A stretch of DNA of 18,717 bases from HRBIN29 sp034431815. GTDB taxonomy: Bacteria; Chloroflexota; Dehalococcoidia; Tepidiformales; Tepidiformaceae. The first letter of the stretch is position 1. Each line of letters opens with the position of its first letter. Where the stretch lies: the NCBI GenBank assembly GCA_034431815.1, contig DAOUCS010000124.1:1-18717 (forward strand), given 5' to 3'. A model generated the notes under the pieces. That model saw only the letters and a program-made list of their open reading frames with translations, was not told where the DNA came from and searched no databases. A program made the position numbers and the translations under genes. This document shows, piece by piece, positions 1 to 6,458 of the stretch.

Positions 1-36
1 CCCCGATCGGACACGGCCCCGTGCCCCCGACCGGGG
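1..36. other. Nested inverted repeats at the window edge
   Basis: Bases 1-10 and 27-36 pair in nine of ten positions, and inside them 12-16 and 19-23 form a second perfect stem (CACGG/CCGTG). The result is a cruciform-like, very GC-rich structure. It could be a terminator of a gene to the left of the window or shared with the P450 gene, but there is no T-run. Function is not established. Confidence 0.35.
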
Positions 37-49
37 CCCGAATGGCCGC

Positions 50-68
50 ACCGCCGGCAGGCGGCGGT
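50..68. terminator. Possible GC-rich hairpin terminator
   Basis: ACCGCC (50-55) pairs perfectly with GGCGGT (63-68) around a 7-base loop. It lies about 200 bases past the P450 stop codon with no T-tract on either side, so it is a weak terminator candidate. The rest of 1-274 shows no convincing gene, tRNA or repeat. Confidence 0.25.
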
Positions 69-274
69 TCCGTAGTCGCCGCGACGGACCCCGCGGCGTC
101 CCGCCCTCGGCCCACGAAGGTTTCCTCGCGGCAGTGCATTGAGGAAGCGAGGTCGTATCCAGGGTAACCCCTCTGCGTTCGCTCGATACCGTGCGTGCGG
201 CACCAGCGAACGGCCCCCGTTGGCCACCCGAACACGAGCACGCCCCGATGCGGCCGGGAGGCAGGAGACCCCGT

Positions 275-1591
275 CTAGGCAGGAGCCGCCACCGCCACGT
301 GCGACGTGCGGGCCACGCGCAGCGGAAGCCGCTTGAGCCCGTGGAGGATGAAGTTCTCGCCCCACTCCGGCTCGCCCGCGAGCTCGATGCGGTCGAAGGT
401 GTCGGCGAGCTTCCGCAGTGCGATCTGCCCCTCCAGGCGAGCCAGCGGAGCCCCAAGGCAGTAGTGGATGCCCTGGCCGAAGGAGAAGTGGCGGATCTCC
501 GTCCGGCCGATGTCGAGGCGGTCCGGGTCGGGGAAGGCCTCGGGGTCACGGTTCGCCGCGCCGAGCAGGAGCACCATCGCTTGCCCCTTACGGATGAGGC
601 GCCCCTGATACTCGAAGTCGCGCAGCGCGATGCGGGAGGTCGCCTGAACGGGGCTGTCGTACCGGAGGAGCTCTTCGACGGCGTTCTCGGTGAGTTCGGG
701 CTCGCGGCGGAACCGTTCCAGCTGGTCCGGATTCCGCAGGAGGGCGAGCATGCCGTTGCCGATGAGGTTCGTGGTCGTCTCGTTCCCGGCTACAAGCAGC
801 AGGATGATCGTCGAGAACACCTCGTCGCGCGTGAGCCGGTCCCCAGCCTCTTCCGCCTGAACGAGCGCGCTGATGAGGTCGTCGCGCGGCGCCCGCCGGC
901 GGTCCTCCACGATGGGCTCCAGGTAAGCGCGCAGCTCCTGACGCGATTGGCGGGCCCGGACGAGGATCTCGGGGCGATTCGCATCGAGGGAGCCGGCCAG
1001 GTCGTCGGACCACTTCCGGAACCGCGCGCGGTCCTCGGGCGGAATGCCGAGCATCTCGGCGATGACCGTCACGGGCAACGGAACCGCGAAATCGTGGATG
1101 AGGTCGACGCTTCCCTTCTCCTCGAGCTCGGTCAGAAGGCCATCGACGATCGCCTCGATGCGGGGGCGCAGCTCCTGGACCCGGCGGGGCGTGAAGGCCT
1201 TGGCGACCAGGCTCCGGAGACGGGTGTGGTCGGGCGGGTCGAGGCGCAGGAACGACGGCCGCTGGTCCGGGTCCGCGAGCCCTCGCCGCTCCAGCCGCCG
1301 GCGCTCCCGTTCGAAGCGGCGGCGGTTCCGATCATCGGCCGAGTGGCTCGGGTCGCGGAGGATGGCGGAAACGTCCGCGTAGCGGGAGAAGACCCAGGAA
1401 TCCGCTACCCGGGAACGGTGGATGGGATCGCGCTCCCGCAGGCGGCGGTACAAGGGATACGGGTCGGTGCGGTAGCGCCGGTCGAGGAGGTGGAAGGCTA
1501 CCCCCGATTCGAGGCGCTCCCAGAGCAGCAGGCCGCGGTACGCGGTGCGTTCGATAGACGTTTCCAGCCAATTCGGGAGGCGCATGGCCAT
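275..1591 (-). CDS. Cytochrome P450 (bacterial class I type)
   Basis: A soluble heme monooxygenase of 438 residues, slightly longer than the usual 400-420. The I-helix oxygen-activation motif AGNETTT is at 268-274, the K-helix ExxR is ELLR at 307-310, and the heme loop FGQGIHYCLG is at 371-380 with Cys378 as the axial ligand. LDPPDHTRLR (117-126) is typical of bacterial P450s. There is no membrane anchor, so it should be cytoplasmic and need a ferredoxin and reductase, neither of which is in the window. The ATG at 1591 is preceded by AAGGGGG at good spacing. A TATACT -10 (1624-1629) is overlapped by a perfect 12-bp palindrome, suggesting repression by an unlinked regulator. Substrate is unknown; the neighbouring lipid-type enzymes make a hydrophobic compound plausible, as inference only. 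Confidence 0.95.
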   Translation of the reverse strand: MAMRLPNWLETSIERTAYRGLLLWERLESGVAFHLLDRRYRTDPYPLYRRLRERDPIHRSRVADSWVFSRYADVSAILRDPSHSADDRNRRRFERERRRLERRGLADPDQRPSFLRLDPPDHTRLRSLVAKAFTPRRVQELRPRIEAIVDGLLTELEEKGSVDLIHDFAVPLPVTVIAEMLGIPPEDRARFRKWSDDLAGSLDANRPEILVRARQSRQELRAYLEPIVEDRRRAPRDDLISALVQAEEAGDRLTRDEVFSTIILLLVAGNETTTNLIGNGMLALLRNPDQLERFRREPELTENAVEELLRYDSPVQATSRIALRDFEYQGRLIRKGQAMVLLLGAANRDPEAFPDPDRLDIGRTEIRHFSFGQGIHYCLGAPLARLEGQIALRKLADTFDRIELAGEPEWGENFILHGLKRLPLRVARTSHVAVAAPA

Positions 1592-1623
1592 TGCCCCCTT
1601 CGCGACGATCCCCGTTCGGGAGG

Positions 1624-1629
1624 AGTATA
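1624..1629 (-). promoter_or_regulatory. -10 element of the P450 promoter
   Basis: Read on the minus strand the hexamer is TATACT, five of six matches to TATAAT, and sits 32 bases before the P450 start. No good -35 is visible, which would fit an activated or otherwise regulated promoter. Confidence 0.5.
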
Positions 1630-1639
1630 CCGATCGGTA
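1628..1639. promoter_or_regulatory. Candidate operator, perfect 12-bp palindrome
   Basis: TACCGATCGGTA is a perfect palindrome that overlaps the upstream edge of the P450 -10 hexamer. Its size, symmetry and place suit a dimeric repressor, most likely TetR-like (inference). No TetR gene is in the window. Confidence 0.5.
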
Positions 1640-1744
1640 GGCGCGCCCTCATCTCCGGCCTGCCCGCCCGCACTCCGCGGGCACGTTCCGGCGGGGTCGA
1701 GCCGCGGCCGCGGGACGGCAGCTGGGCACGCGGCAGGCGCCGGG

Positions 1745-1800
1745 CGGGGGCGACCGCTCAGCGGGGTACGATGCCCCGCCTTCGGAGGGAACCGCCCCCG
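1745..1800 (-). terminator. Possible terminator structure after the esterase gene
   Basis: GCGGGG (1761-1766) pairs with CCCCGC (1774-1779), and an outer arm CGGGGGCG (1745-1752) pairs with CGCCCCCG (1793-1800). It lies 29-84 bases downstream of the esterase stop on the minus strand. No T-run follows, so Rho-independent function is uncertain. The rest of the 237-base gap holds the P450 promoter. Confidence 0.3.
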
Positions 1801-1828
1801 AGGGCTCGGCAGGGCAGCCGCGCCGGCC

Positions 1829-3040
1829 CTACTCCTCGATGGCGGCGTACACGAGGTTCTTCAGCTGCCCGCGGAAGTTGAAGGTGGCCGACGGCATGAG
1901 CTGCGTCATGAAGATGACGACCAAGTCCTCCCGCCAATCCACCCAGAAGATGGTGGAGGCAGCCCCGCCCCAGTAGAAATCCCCTCGGGCCGGCGAGCCC
2001 GCCGCAACCGGGTCGATGGTCATCGCAAAGCCGAGCCCGAAGCCGATACCCGAATACGGCGTCTCGGAGAAAGCGCCGAGGGCCACGCTCGCCAGATCCC
2101 CGCCGCCGGGGAGGTGGTTCTCGGTCATCAGCTCCAGGGTTCGCTCGCCGAGGATGCGGACGCCGTCCAGCTCTCCTCGGCGGCGCAGCATTTCGCAGAA
2201 GCGGAAGTAGTCGGCCGTCGTTCCCACCAACCCGCCGCCGCCCGAGGGGAAGGTCGGCCGCTCCAGGTACGGGCTCGATTCGGGGTCGTCGGCCAGGCGC
2301 AGCGTCTTCTCCGCCGTGCGTTCGTAGTTGGCGGCGAAGCGCTCCCGTTTTTCCGGCGGCACCCAGAACGCCGTGTCGCGCATCCCCAGCGGCTCGAAGA
2401 TCTCCTCCTCCAGGTACTGGTCGAACGGCCGGCCTGAGAGCGCCTCTACGAGGTAGCCGCAGACGTCGGTGGCATAGGAGTACATCCATCGGGTGCCAGG
2501 GTCGTAGAACAACGGCACCGTTGCCAGCGCCTCGACGAAGCTGCGGAGCGTCGCCCCGCGCTGGCGGACGATCCCCCTCGCGCGGTACAGCTTGTCGACC
2601 GGATGGTCGCTCCAGCCGTAGGAGAGGCCCGCCGTGTGGGTGAGGAGATGGCGGAAGGTCATGGGCCCCGCCGGCGGGCGCGTTACCATCGCCTCGCCCT
2701 CGCCGGACACGTAGACCTGCTGTTGCCGCCACTCGGGCAGCACCCGGTACACGGCGTCGTTCAGCTGAAAGAGCCCCCGTTCGAAGAGCTGCATGAGGGC
2801 GACCGAGGTGATGGGCTTCGTCATCGAATAGATGCGGAAGATGGTGTCGTCCCGCATCGGGCGGCGCCGCTCCAAATCCATGAAGCCGAAGGAGCGGAAG
2901 TAGGCTGGGACGCCCCGGCGGGCCACCAGGACCTGGCAGCCCGCGATCTTCTGCGGCTCGATGTAGTGGCGCTCCAGGTGCTCGGTGATGCGCTCCAAGC
3001 GCGCGGCGGAGAAGCCGGCGAGGCGCGGCGAGGTTTCCAC
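1829..3040 (-). CDS. Serine beta-lactamase-fold esterase (family VIII-like)
   Basis: A 403-residue member of the class C beta-lactamase/penicillin-binding-protein fold (PF00144). The nucleophile motif SMTK is at 72-75. The second motif is YSY at 187-189 in a YSYATDVCG context, and WGG at 357-359 replaces the KTG triad of true beta-lactamases. These last two features are known from family VIII carboxylesterases such as EstB, so ester hydrolysis is more likely than antibiotic resistance. I see no signal peptide, so it is probably cytoplasmic. The start is a GTG at 3040, eight bases after GGAGG, which fixes it. A TAGACT -10 lies at 3090-3095. It stands between the P450 and the lipoprotein on the same strand with gaps of 237 and 84 bases, so co-transcription is possible only with the lipoprotein gene. 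Substrate unknown. Confidence 0.88.
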   Translation of the reverse strand: METSPRLAGFSAARLERITEHLERHYIEPQKIAGCQVLVARRGVPAYFRSFGFMDLERRRPMRDDTIFRIYSMTKPITSVALMQLFERGLFQLNDAVYRVLPEWRQQQVYVSGEGEAMVTRPPAGPMTFRHLLTHTAGLSYGWSDHPVDKLYRARGIVRQRGATLRSFVEALATVPLFYDPGTRWMYSYATDVCGYLVEALSGRPFDQYLEEEIFEPLGMRDTAFWVPPEKRERFAANYERTAEKTLRLADDPESSPYLERPTFPSGGGGLVGTTADYFRFCEMLRRRGELDGVRILGERTLELMTENHLPGGGDLASVALGAFSETPYSGIGFGLGFAMTIDPVAAGSPARGDFYWGGAASTIFWVDWREDLVVIFMTQLMPSATFNFRGQLKNLVYAAIEE

Positions 3041-3080
3041 TGGGCCACCTCCGAAAACGCGAACGGGGCTCGGCGAGGCC

Positions 3081-3114
3081 GGCGGCGGCAGTCTACCAGT
3101 CCGCTGCCGCCGCC
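3081..3114 (-). terminator. Perfect 10-bp inverted repeat, terminator candidate
   Basis: GGCGGCGGCA (3081-3090) pairs exactly with TGCCGCCGCC (3105-3114) across a 14-base loop. It falls just after the lipoprotein stop codon on the minus strand and its loop contains the proposed esterase -10, so it may both end one transcript and influence the next. There is no T-tract. Confidence 0.35.
3090..3095 (-). promoter_or_regulatory. -10 element for the esterase gene
   Basis: TAGACT on the minus strand, 49 bases before the GTG start. It matches the TAnACT form seen repeatedly in this window and leaves a roughly 40-base leader containing the GGAGG site. Confidence 0.35.
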
Positions 3115-3124
3115 TCCAGCGGCC

Positions 3125-3700
3125 TCAGCGCCGCGACGAGACGTCGATGATGAGGGCCGAGGGGTTCTGGGCTGTCGTGACGGTGAAGGGCTGGTTATCG
3201 ACGACCCCCACAGCCCACTGAACCTGCCCCTCGAAGTCGCAGACCAGCTCCATTTCGAGCACCACGCTCCCGAAGCCGCGGACCTTCGTGGCCGGCACGG
3301 TGACCTTGCCGTCGTCGTCATGGGCAGCGGCCGGCTCGAAGGTCACGAGCATGAAGGCGCTGCCACGGAGGGACACGCTCTCTCCGGATCCGCAGCGCTT
3401 CACCTCGTCGACGTACTCCACGCGGTAGCCGGGGAGGTCCCCCTCGAAGGCGAAGGTGATGCGCTCCGCGCCGCTGACCGTCGCCACCCGGGCTTGGGTC
3501 TGGAGCGGAGTGCCGCTGCCGCCGAAGGCGCCCTCCACCGGGCTGGGACGGGGCTTCGGTGTGCGCACGGGCGTAGGCGTGAGGGTGGGGAGAGTGCTCA
3601 GGTCCCCCTCCTCCTGGCCGCCCCCGCCGCCGCCGCACGCGGCAGGGATGACGACCGCTCCAACCAGGAAGAGAACGGCGAGGGAACGGGCGCGGACCAC
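3125..3700 (-). CDS. Lipoprotein with AMIN-like domain
   Basis: A predicted secreted lipid-anchored protein of 191 residues. Residues 1-21 are a signal peptide (charged MVRAR, then a hydrophobic core) ending in PAAC with Cys22, a slightly degenerate lipobox because Pro replaces the usual Leu. A Gly run and a Thr/Pro-rich linker (about 35-55) follow. Residues 79-191 look like the AMIN-like domain: RITFAFEGDLPGYRVEYVD near the start, a central SLRGSAF, and a C-terminal WAVGVVDNQPF then ALIIDV. Cys103 and Cys154 could form a disulfide. Longer reading frames exist upstream, but the GTG at 3700 has AAGGGGG at correct spacing directly before the signal peptide. AMIN-type domains are associated with cell-envelope targeting; the specific role here is unknown. 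Confidence 0.72.
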   Translation of the reverse strand: MVRARSLAVLFLVGAVVIPAACGGGGGGQEEGDLSTLPTLTPTPVRTPKPRPSPVEGAFGGSGTPLQTQARVATVSGAERITFAFEGDLPGYRVEYVDEVKRCGSGESVSLRGSAFMLVTFEPAAAHDDDGKVTVPATKVRGFGSVVLEMELVCDFEGQVQWAVGVVDNQPFTVTTAQNPSALIIDVSSRR

Positions 3701-3815
3701 AGCGATACCCCCTTGCACGCAGGGATTCGGATGGCGCGGGGATTGTGGCATAAAGCGGGCCGCGGTGGAACGGCTGATTCGAACTTCGCAAACGATCAGC
3801 ACCGGGAAGGGGTGG

Positions 3816-4328
3816 TCAGGGCCGCCACTCTTCGGCCCATCGCCGCCGCCGTTCCATGGCCTGCGCATGGGTGTAGCCGAGCAGGCTCTCGAGCTGGGCG
3901 AAGTGCTCATCATCGTGCGCAGCCACAGCCGCGAGCCACGCCCGGAGGGAGACTTCTCTCCCTCCGGCGACCCGGCCCCGCCGCTCCCAGTCCTCCGCTT
4001 CGAGCTGGGCAGCCGCGTTGAGGAGCGCCTGACGCTGCAGGGCGAAGTCGCCCAAGAGCTGCTCCTTCCGGTCTCGGCTGCGCCGGCGGCGAAGCGCCCA
4101 GGCCGCCTCGTCGAAGGCAGGAAGCTCCGGCTCCTCTTCGATGAGGATGCGCGCGAAACCGGTCCGCCACACCGCCACCTCCATATCCCGGAGGTGGGCG
4201 AGCACCTCCCGCGCCGACCACGCTCCTGGGGGCGCAGTGTCTAGCGCAGTGTCCGAGGCGTCGGCCACGAGCTGGGCGAGCCGCCGAGGCGTTGCCGCCA
4301 GCCGTTCGAGGAGCGCCTCCATTTCCAC
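3816..4328 (-). CDS. DinB-family metalloprotein
   Basis: A 170-residue four-helix-bundle protein of the DinB/YfiT type. The metal triad is visible as His45 in WSAREVLAHLRDME, and His138 and His142 in AAHDDEHFAQLE. Known relatives are thiol-dependent transferases (bacillithiol, mycothiol or maleylpyruvate chemistry) and stress proteins; which applies here cannot be told. There is no signal peptide, so it is cytoplasmic. The GTG start at 4328 is favoured over the ATG two codons later because TACGCT lies exactly six bases before it, as expected for a leaderless transcript; neither start has a Shine-Dalgarno site. It is divergent from the alpha/beta hydrolase at 4397, sharing a 68-base intergenic region, and is followed by 115 bases before the lipoprotein start. 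Confidence 0.85.
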   Translation of the reverse strand: MEMEALLERLAATPRRLAQLVADASDTALDTAPPGAWSAREVLAHLRDMEVAVWRTGFARILIEEEPELPAFDEAAWALRRRRSRDRKEQLLGDFALQRQALLNAAAQLEAEDWERRGRVAGGREVSLRAWLAAVAAHDDEHFAQLESLLGYTHAQAMERRRRWAEEWRP

Positions 4329-4334
4329 GCCGCG

Positions 4335-4340
4335 AGCGTA
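4335..4340 (-). promoter_or_regulatory. Leaderless -10 element for the DinB gene
   Basis: TACGCT on the minus strand ends six bases before the GTG start codon, placing the transcript start at or next to the first codon. No clear -35 is seen. Confidence 0.4.
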
Positions 4341-4383
4341 GCACGGCCGGGCAGTCCGTGTTCCTTCGCCCGAAGCGAATCCC

Positions 4384-4389
4384 TAGCAT
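4384..4389 (+). promoter_or_regulatory. Leaderless -10 element for alpha/beta hydrolase 1
   Basis: TAGCAT followed by seven bases and the ATG at 4397. An in-frame ATG at 4388 overlaps this hexamer and is therefore the less likely start. Confidence 0.35.
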
Positions 4390-4396
4390 GAGGCGT

Positions 4397-5269
4397 ATGA
4401 GCGAACCGAGGATCTTCCGTGTCCCCGCTGCCGAAGGCGACCTCGCCGTCTACGAATGGCCTGGCGAGGAGCCGACCGTGCTCCTCGCTCACGCGACCGG
4501 CTTCCACGGCCGCGTCTGGGACCAGGTGGTGCGACGCCTGGCCGGGATGCGGGCCATCGCCTTCGATTTCCGCGGCCACGGCCGTAGCAGCAAGCCCGCG
4601 CCCCCGTACGACTGGCGCTGGTTCGGCGAGGACGTCATCGCGATCGTCGACGCGCTCGGACTGCAACGGTGCATCGCTGCGGGGCACTCGAAGGGCGGCC
4701 ACGCCATCACGTACGCGGCGGCCCACCGGCCGGAGGCCTTCGCCGCCCTCCTCCTCATCGACCCGGTCATCCTGCCCGAGGCGGTGTACGGGCGGGAACG
4801 ATTCGCGGGCGAGCACTTCGCCGCCCGACGCCGGAACGAATGGGGGTCGCCAGAGGAGATGTTCGAGCGCTTCGCCAGCCGAGAACCCTTCTCGCGCTGG
4901 GACCGCGCTGTGCTCTGGGACTACTGCCGGCACGGGCTACTCCCCAGCCCTTCCGGACACGGGTACGCGCTCGCCTGCCCGCCGGCAGTGGAGGCTTCCA
5001 TCTACGCCGGGAGCTGGGGGAGGAACATCTACCCGGAGATCGCGCGGGTCCGCATCCCCGTGAAGGTGCTGCGGGCTCGGCCCCGCGGCGCCGAGGCGGT
5101 CGGCACCGACATGTCGGCTTCTCCCACAGCCCCCGACCTCGCTCGCCGGTTCGCGATGGGCGAGGACATGGAGCTTCCGGAGCACACGCACTTCATTCCG
5201 ATGGAGGCGCCCGGCCTGGTGGCGGAAGAGATCCGGCGGCTCGCGGCGAGATTTGCCGTGCACGAATAG
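4397..5269 (+). CDS. Alpha/beta hydrolase 1
   Basis: A cytoplasmic serine hydrolase of 290 residues from this start. The fold is shown by an HATGFHG oxyanion-hole region (32-38), FDFRGHGRS after strand 4, and the nucleophile elbow GHSKGG with Ser98. The catalytic His is probably His265 in HTHFIPME. The acid is less clear; Asp238 in a loop after VKVLRA is a candidate, since the usual Gly-x-x-Asp pattern is absent. Reaction could be ester, lactone, epoxide or C-C bond hydrolysis; the sequence does not decide. It is divergent from the DinB gene and is followed by 166 bases before the marR start, so it is likely its own transcript. The MSEPRIF start is supported by the TAGCAT hexamer seven bases upstream. 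Confidence 0.9.
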   Translation: MSEPRIFRVPAAEGDLAVYEWPGEEPTVLLAHATGFHGRVWDQVVRRLAGMRAIAFDFRGHGRSSKPAPPYDWRWFGEDVIAIVDALGLQRCIAAGHSKGGHAITYAAAHRPEAFAALLLIDPVILPEAVYGRERFAGEHFAARRRNEWGSPEEMFERFASREPFSRWDRAVLWDYCRHGLLPSPSGHGYALACPPAVEASIYAGSWGRNIYPEIARVRIPVKVLRARPRGAEAVGTDMSASPTAPDLARRFAMGEDMELPEHTHFIPMEAPGLVAEEIRRLAARFAVHE

Positions 5270-5271
5270 TT

Positions 5272-5292
5272 GTTGCCGCAACGATCTGCGGC
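5272..5292. promoter_or_regulatory. Palindrome and hairpin after hydrolase 1, upstream of marR
   Basis: GTTGCCGCAAC (5272-5282) is a perfect odd palindrome, and GCCGCA (5275-5280) also pairs with TGCGGC (5287-5292). It starts two bases after the hydrolase stop, so it may be a terminator, or it may be a distal MarR site because it shares GTTGC/GCAAC half-sites with the palindrome at 5361-5370. Confidence 0.35.
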
Positions 5293-5360
5293 GCAAATAT
5301 CATCACATGGCCGGAATTCCCGACCCTATTTAGCACTCGTGCGCCTGCAGTGACGACTGG

Positions 5361-5370
5361 CGTTGCAACG
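5361..5370. promoter_or_regulatory. Candidate MarR operator
   Basis: CGTTGCAACG is a perfect 10-bp palindrome 66 bases before the marR start and 30 bases before the proposed -35. MarR-family proteins commonly bind short inverted repeats near their own promoters; assignment here is inference. Confidence 0.4.
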
Positions 5371-5399
5371 GATGTCGAACCTTTACGGGAATCCCCTAC

Positions 5400-5427
5400 T
5401 TGTTGCCGCCCATCTCCCCGATACGAT
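5400..5427 (+). promoter_or_regulatory. Leaderless promoter of the marR gene
   Basis: TTGTTG (5400-5405), a 16-base spacer and TACGAT (5422-5427) end eight bases before the ATG at 5436. The -35 is weak. The sequence TTGTTGCCGC at 5400-5409 also occurs at 5270-5279. Confidence 0.4.
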
Positions 5428-5435
5428 GCGGGACA

Positions 5436-5897
5436 ATGGCTGCCCAATCCGCCATCGGGACCGGCGACGAGGCGTGGCGCCTCCTCGACGAGGCACATGC
5501 GCGCCTCGTCGCTCACATCGAACGCGACCTCGCGGAGGAGTGCGGCCTATCGATGCCTCAGTTCCGTGCCCTGGCCGCGCTCGCATCAGCTCCCGGCGGC
5601 TATCGCATGAACGGCCTCGCCCAAACCCTGCACATGAGCAAGAGCGGCCTCACCCGCCTGGTCGACCGGCTCGAAGCCCAGGGGTGGGTCGCGCGGAGCC
5701 CTGCCAACGACGACCGCCGCGCCATCCGCGCCACCCTCACCACGGCGGGGGAGGGCGTGTTCCAGCGGGCGTTGCCGGTGTACCAGCGGAGCCTGCGGGA
5801 GACGTTCTACTCGGTTCTCTCGGCTCCCGAGGTCGCGGCGCTCTCGGAGCTGCTACGCCGGCTGGTGGAGGGCCTGGACGCGGGGCCGGCGCTCTGA
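5436..5897 (+). CDS. MarR-family transcriptional regulator
   Basis: A 153-residue dimeric winged-helix DNA-binding protein. The helix-turn-helix and recognition helix lie in MNGLAQTLHMSKSGLTRLVD (about residues 57-76), followed by RLEAQGWVARS and the wing with the family signature NDDRRAIRATLT. Length is normal for the family. The ATG at 5436 has no Shine-Dalgarno site but sits eight bases after TACGAT, and upstream in-frame TTG at 5400 would lie within the promoter. Its 3' end overlaps the convergent UPF0316 gene by 91 bases. Palindromes upstream suggest autoregulation. Targets are probably itself and a neighbouring hydrolase or dehydrogenase gene (inference); ligand unknown. Confidence 0.93.
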   Translation: MAAQSAIGTGDEAWRLLDEAHARLVAHIERDLAEECGLSMPQFRALAALASAPGGYRMNGLAQTLHMSKSGLTRLVDRLEAQGWVARSPANDDRRAIRATLTTAGEGVFQRALPVYQRSLRETFYSVLSAPEVAALSELLRRLVEGLDAGPAL

Positions 5898-6442
5898 GGT
5901 GCCGGCGGCCCTTCGGCGGTCGCTCCCGGGAGCCAGCCCCGAGCCACCTCCCTCGCTTCGTCCACCACGAGGAACGCGTCGGGGTCCACCTCCTGCACGA
6001 GCGCCGTGACGCGCGGGGCGAGTTTGCGCGGCGCCAGGGTGTGCACGATGCCCACACTTCCGTCGCGGCCTTCGCCCCAGCTCAGGGTGGCGCCGAACCC
6101 TTCCGTCCGTAACGCTTCCGCCACTTCCCGCGCCCGCCGCGGGGAGACCGCACGTACGTTCACGTACCCCACAGCCAGCCGACGCTCGATGCGGATGCCC
6201 ACGATCGTGCCCACGGAGAAGCCGCTGCAGTACGCCAGCAGCGCCGGCCAGTCCGTAAGGTCGCGCACCACCGCGCCGATGGCCACTACGTACACGAGCA
6301 CCTCGGCGAACCCCAGGGCGGCCGACCAGAGCTCCATCCCCCGGTTCGTGAGCAGCACCCGAACCGTCCCGAGCGCCACGCCCACTACGCGCAACGCGAA
6401 GATCCCGAGGGCGGTAGCTGCGACCGCGAGCCCTTCCGGCAT
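5807..6442 (-). CDS. UPF0316/DUF2179 membrane protein
   Basis: A 211-residue membrane protein. Three hydrophobic segments (about 5-30, 41-60 and 66-83) match the UPF0316 N-terminal domain with its conserved TVRVLLTNRG and GFAEVLVYVVAIG, followed by a soluble DUF2179 domain (about 92-170) of alternating strand and helix. Function of the family is unknown. From residue 172 on, the protein is a Pro/Ser/Ala-rich tail not expected in the family, and most of it is encoded antisense to the 3' end of marR, suggesting loss of an original stop codon. The start lies 16 bases after the acyl-CoA dehydrogenase stop with GGGG upstream, so the two are likely co-transcribed; why is not evident. Confidence 0.85.
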   Translation of the reverse strand: MPEGLAVAATALGIFALRVVGVALGTVRVLLTNRGMELWSAALGFAEVLVYVVAIGAVVRDLTDWPALLAYCSGFSVGTIVGIRIERRLAVGYVNVRAVSPRRAREVAEALRTEGFGATLSWGEGRDGSVGIVHTLAPRKLAPRVTALVQEVDPDAFLVVDEAREVARGWLPGATAEGPPAPQSAGPASRPSTSRRSSSESAATSGAERTE

Positions 6443-6458
6443 CGGGACCCCAGGAACC

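Noticed and set aside
139..336. 65-codon plus-strand frame
   Set aside because: Overlaps the P450 3' end antisense, lacks a ribosome-binding site and has Arg/Pro-biased composition.
191..2437. Long plus-strand open frame of 748 codons
   Set aside because: It runs antisense to the P450 and esterase genes, which have full family motifs; high GC keeps the opposite frame open. Its translation resembles no protein family.
1829..3040. Antibiotic-resistance beta-lactamase
   Set aside because: The KTG motif is replaced by WGG and the Tyr motif is YSY, as in family VIII esterases, and no export signal is present.
2603..4021. Plus-strand frame of 472 codons
   Set aside because: Antisense to the esterase N-terminus, AMIN-like lipoprotein and DinB gene; low-complexity Arg/Ala/Gly composition.
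4669..5610. Plus-strand frame of 313 codons overlapping hydrolase 1
   Set aside because: Out of frame with the motif-bearing hydrolase and marR; Arg/Pro-rich shadow.
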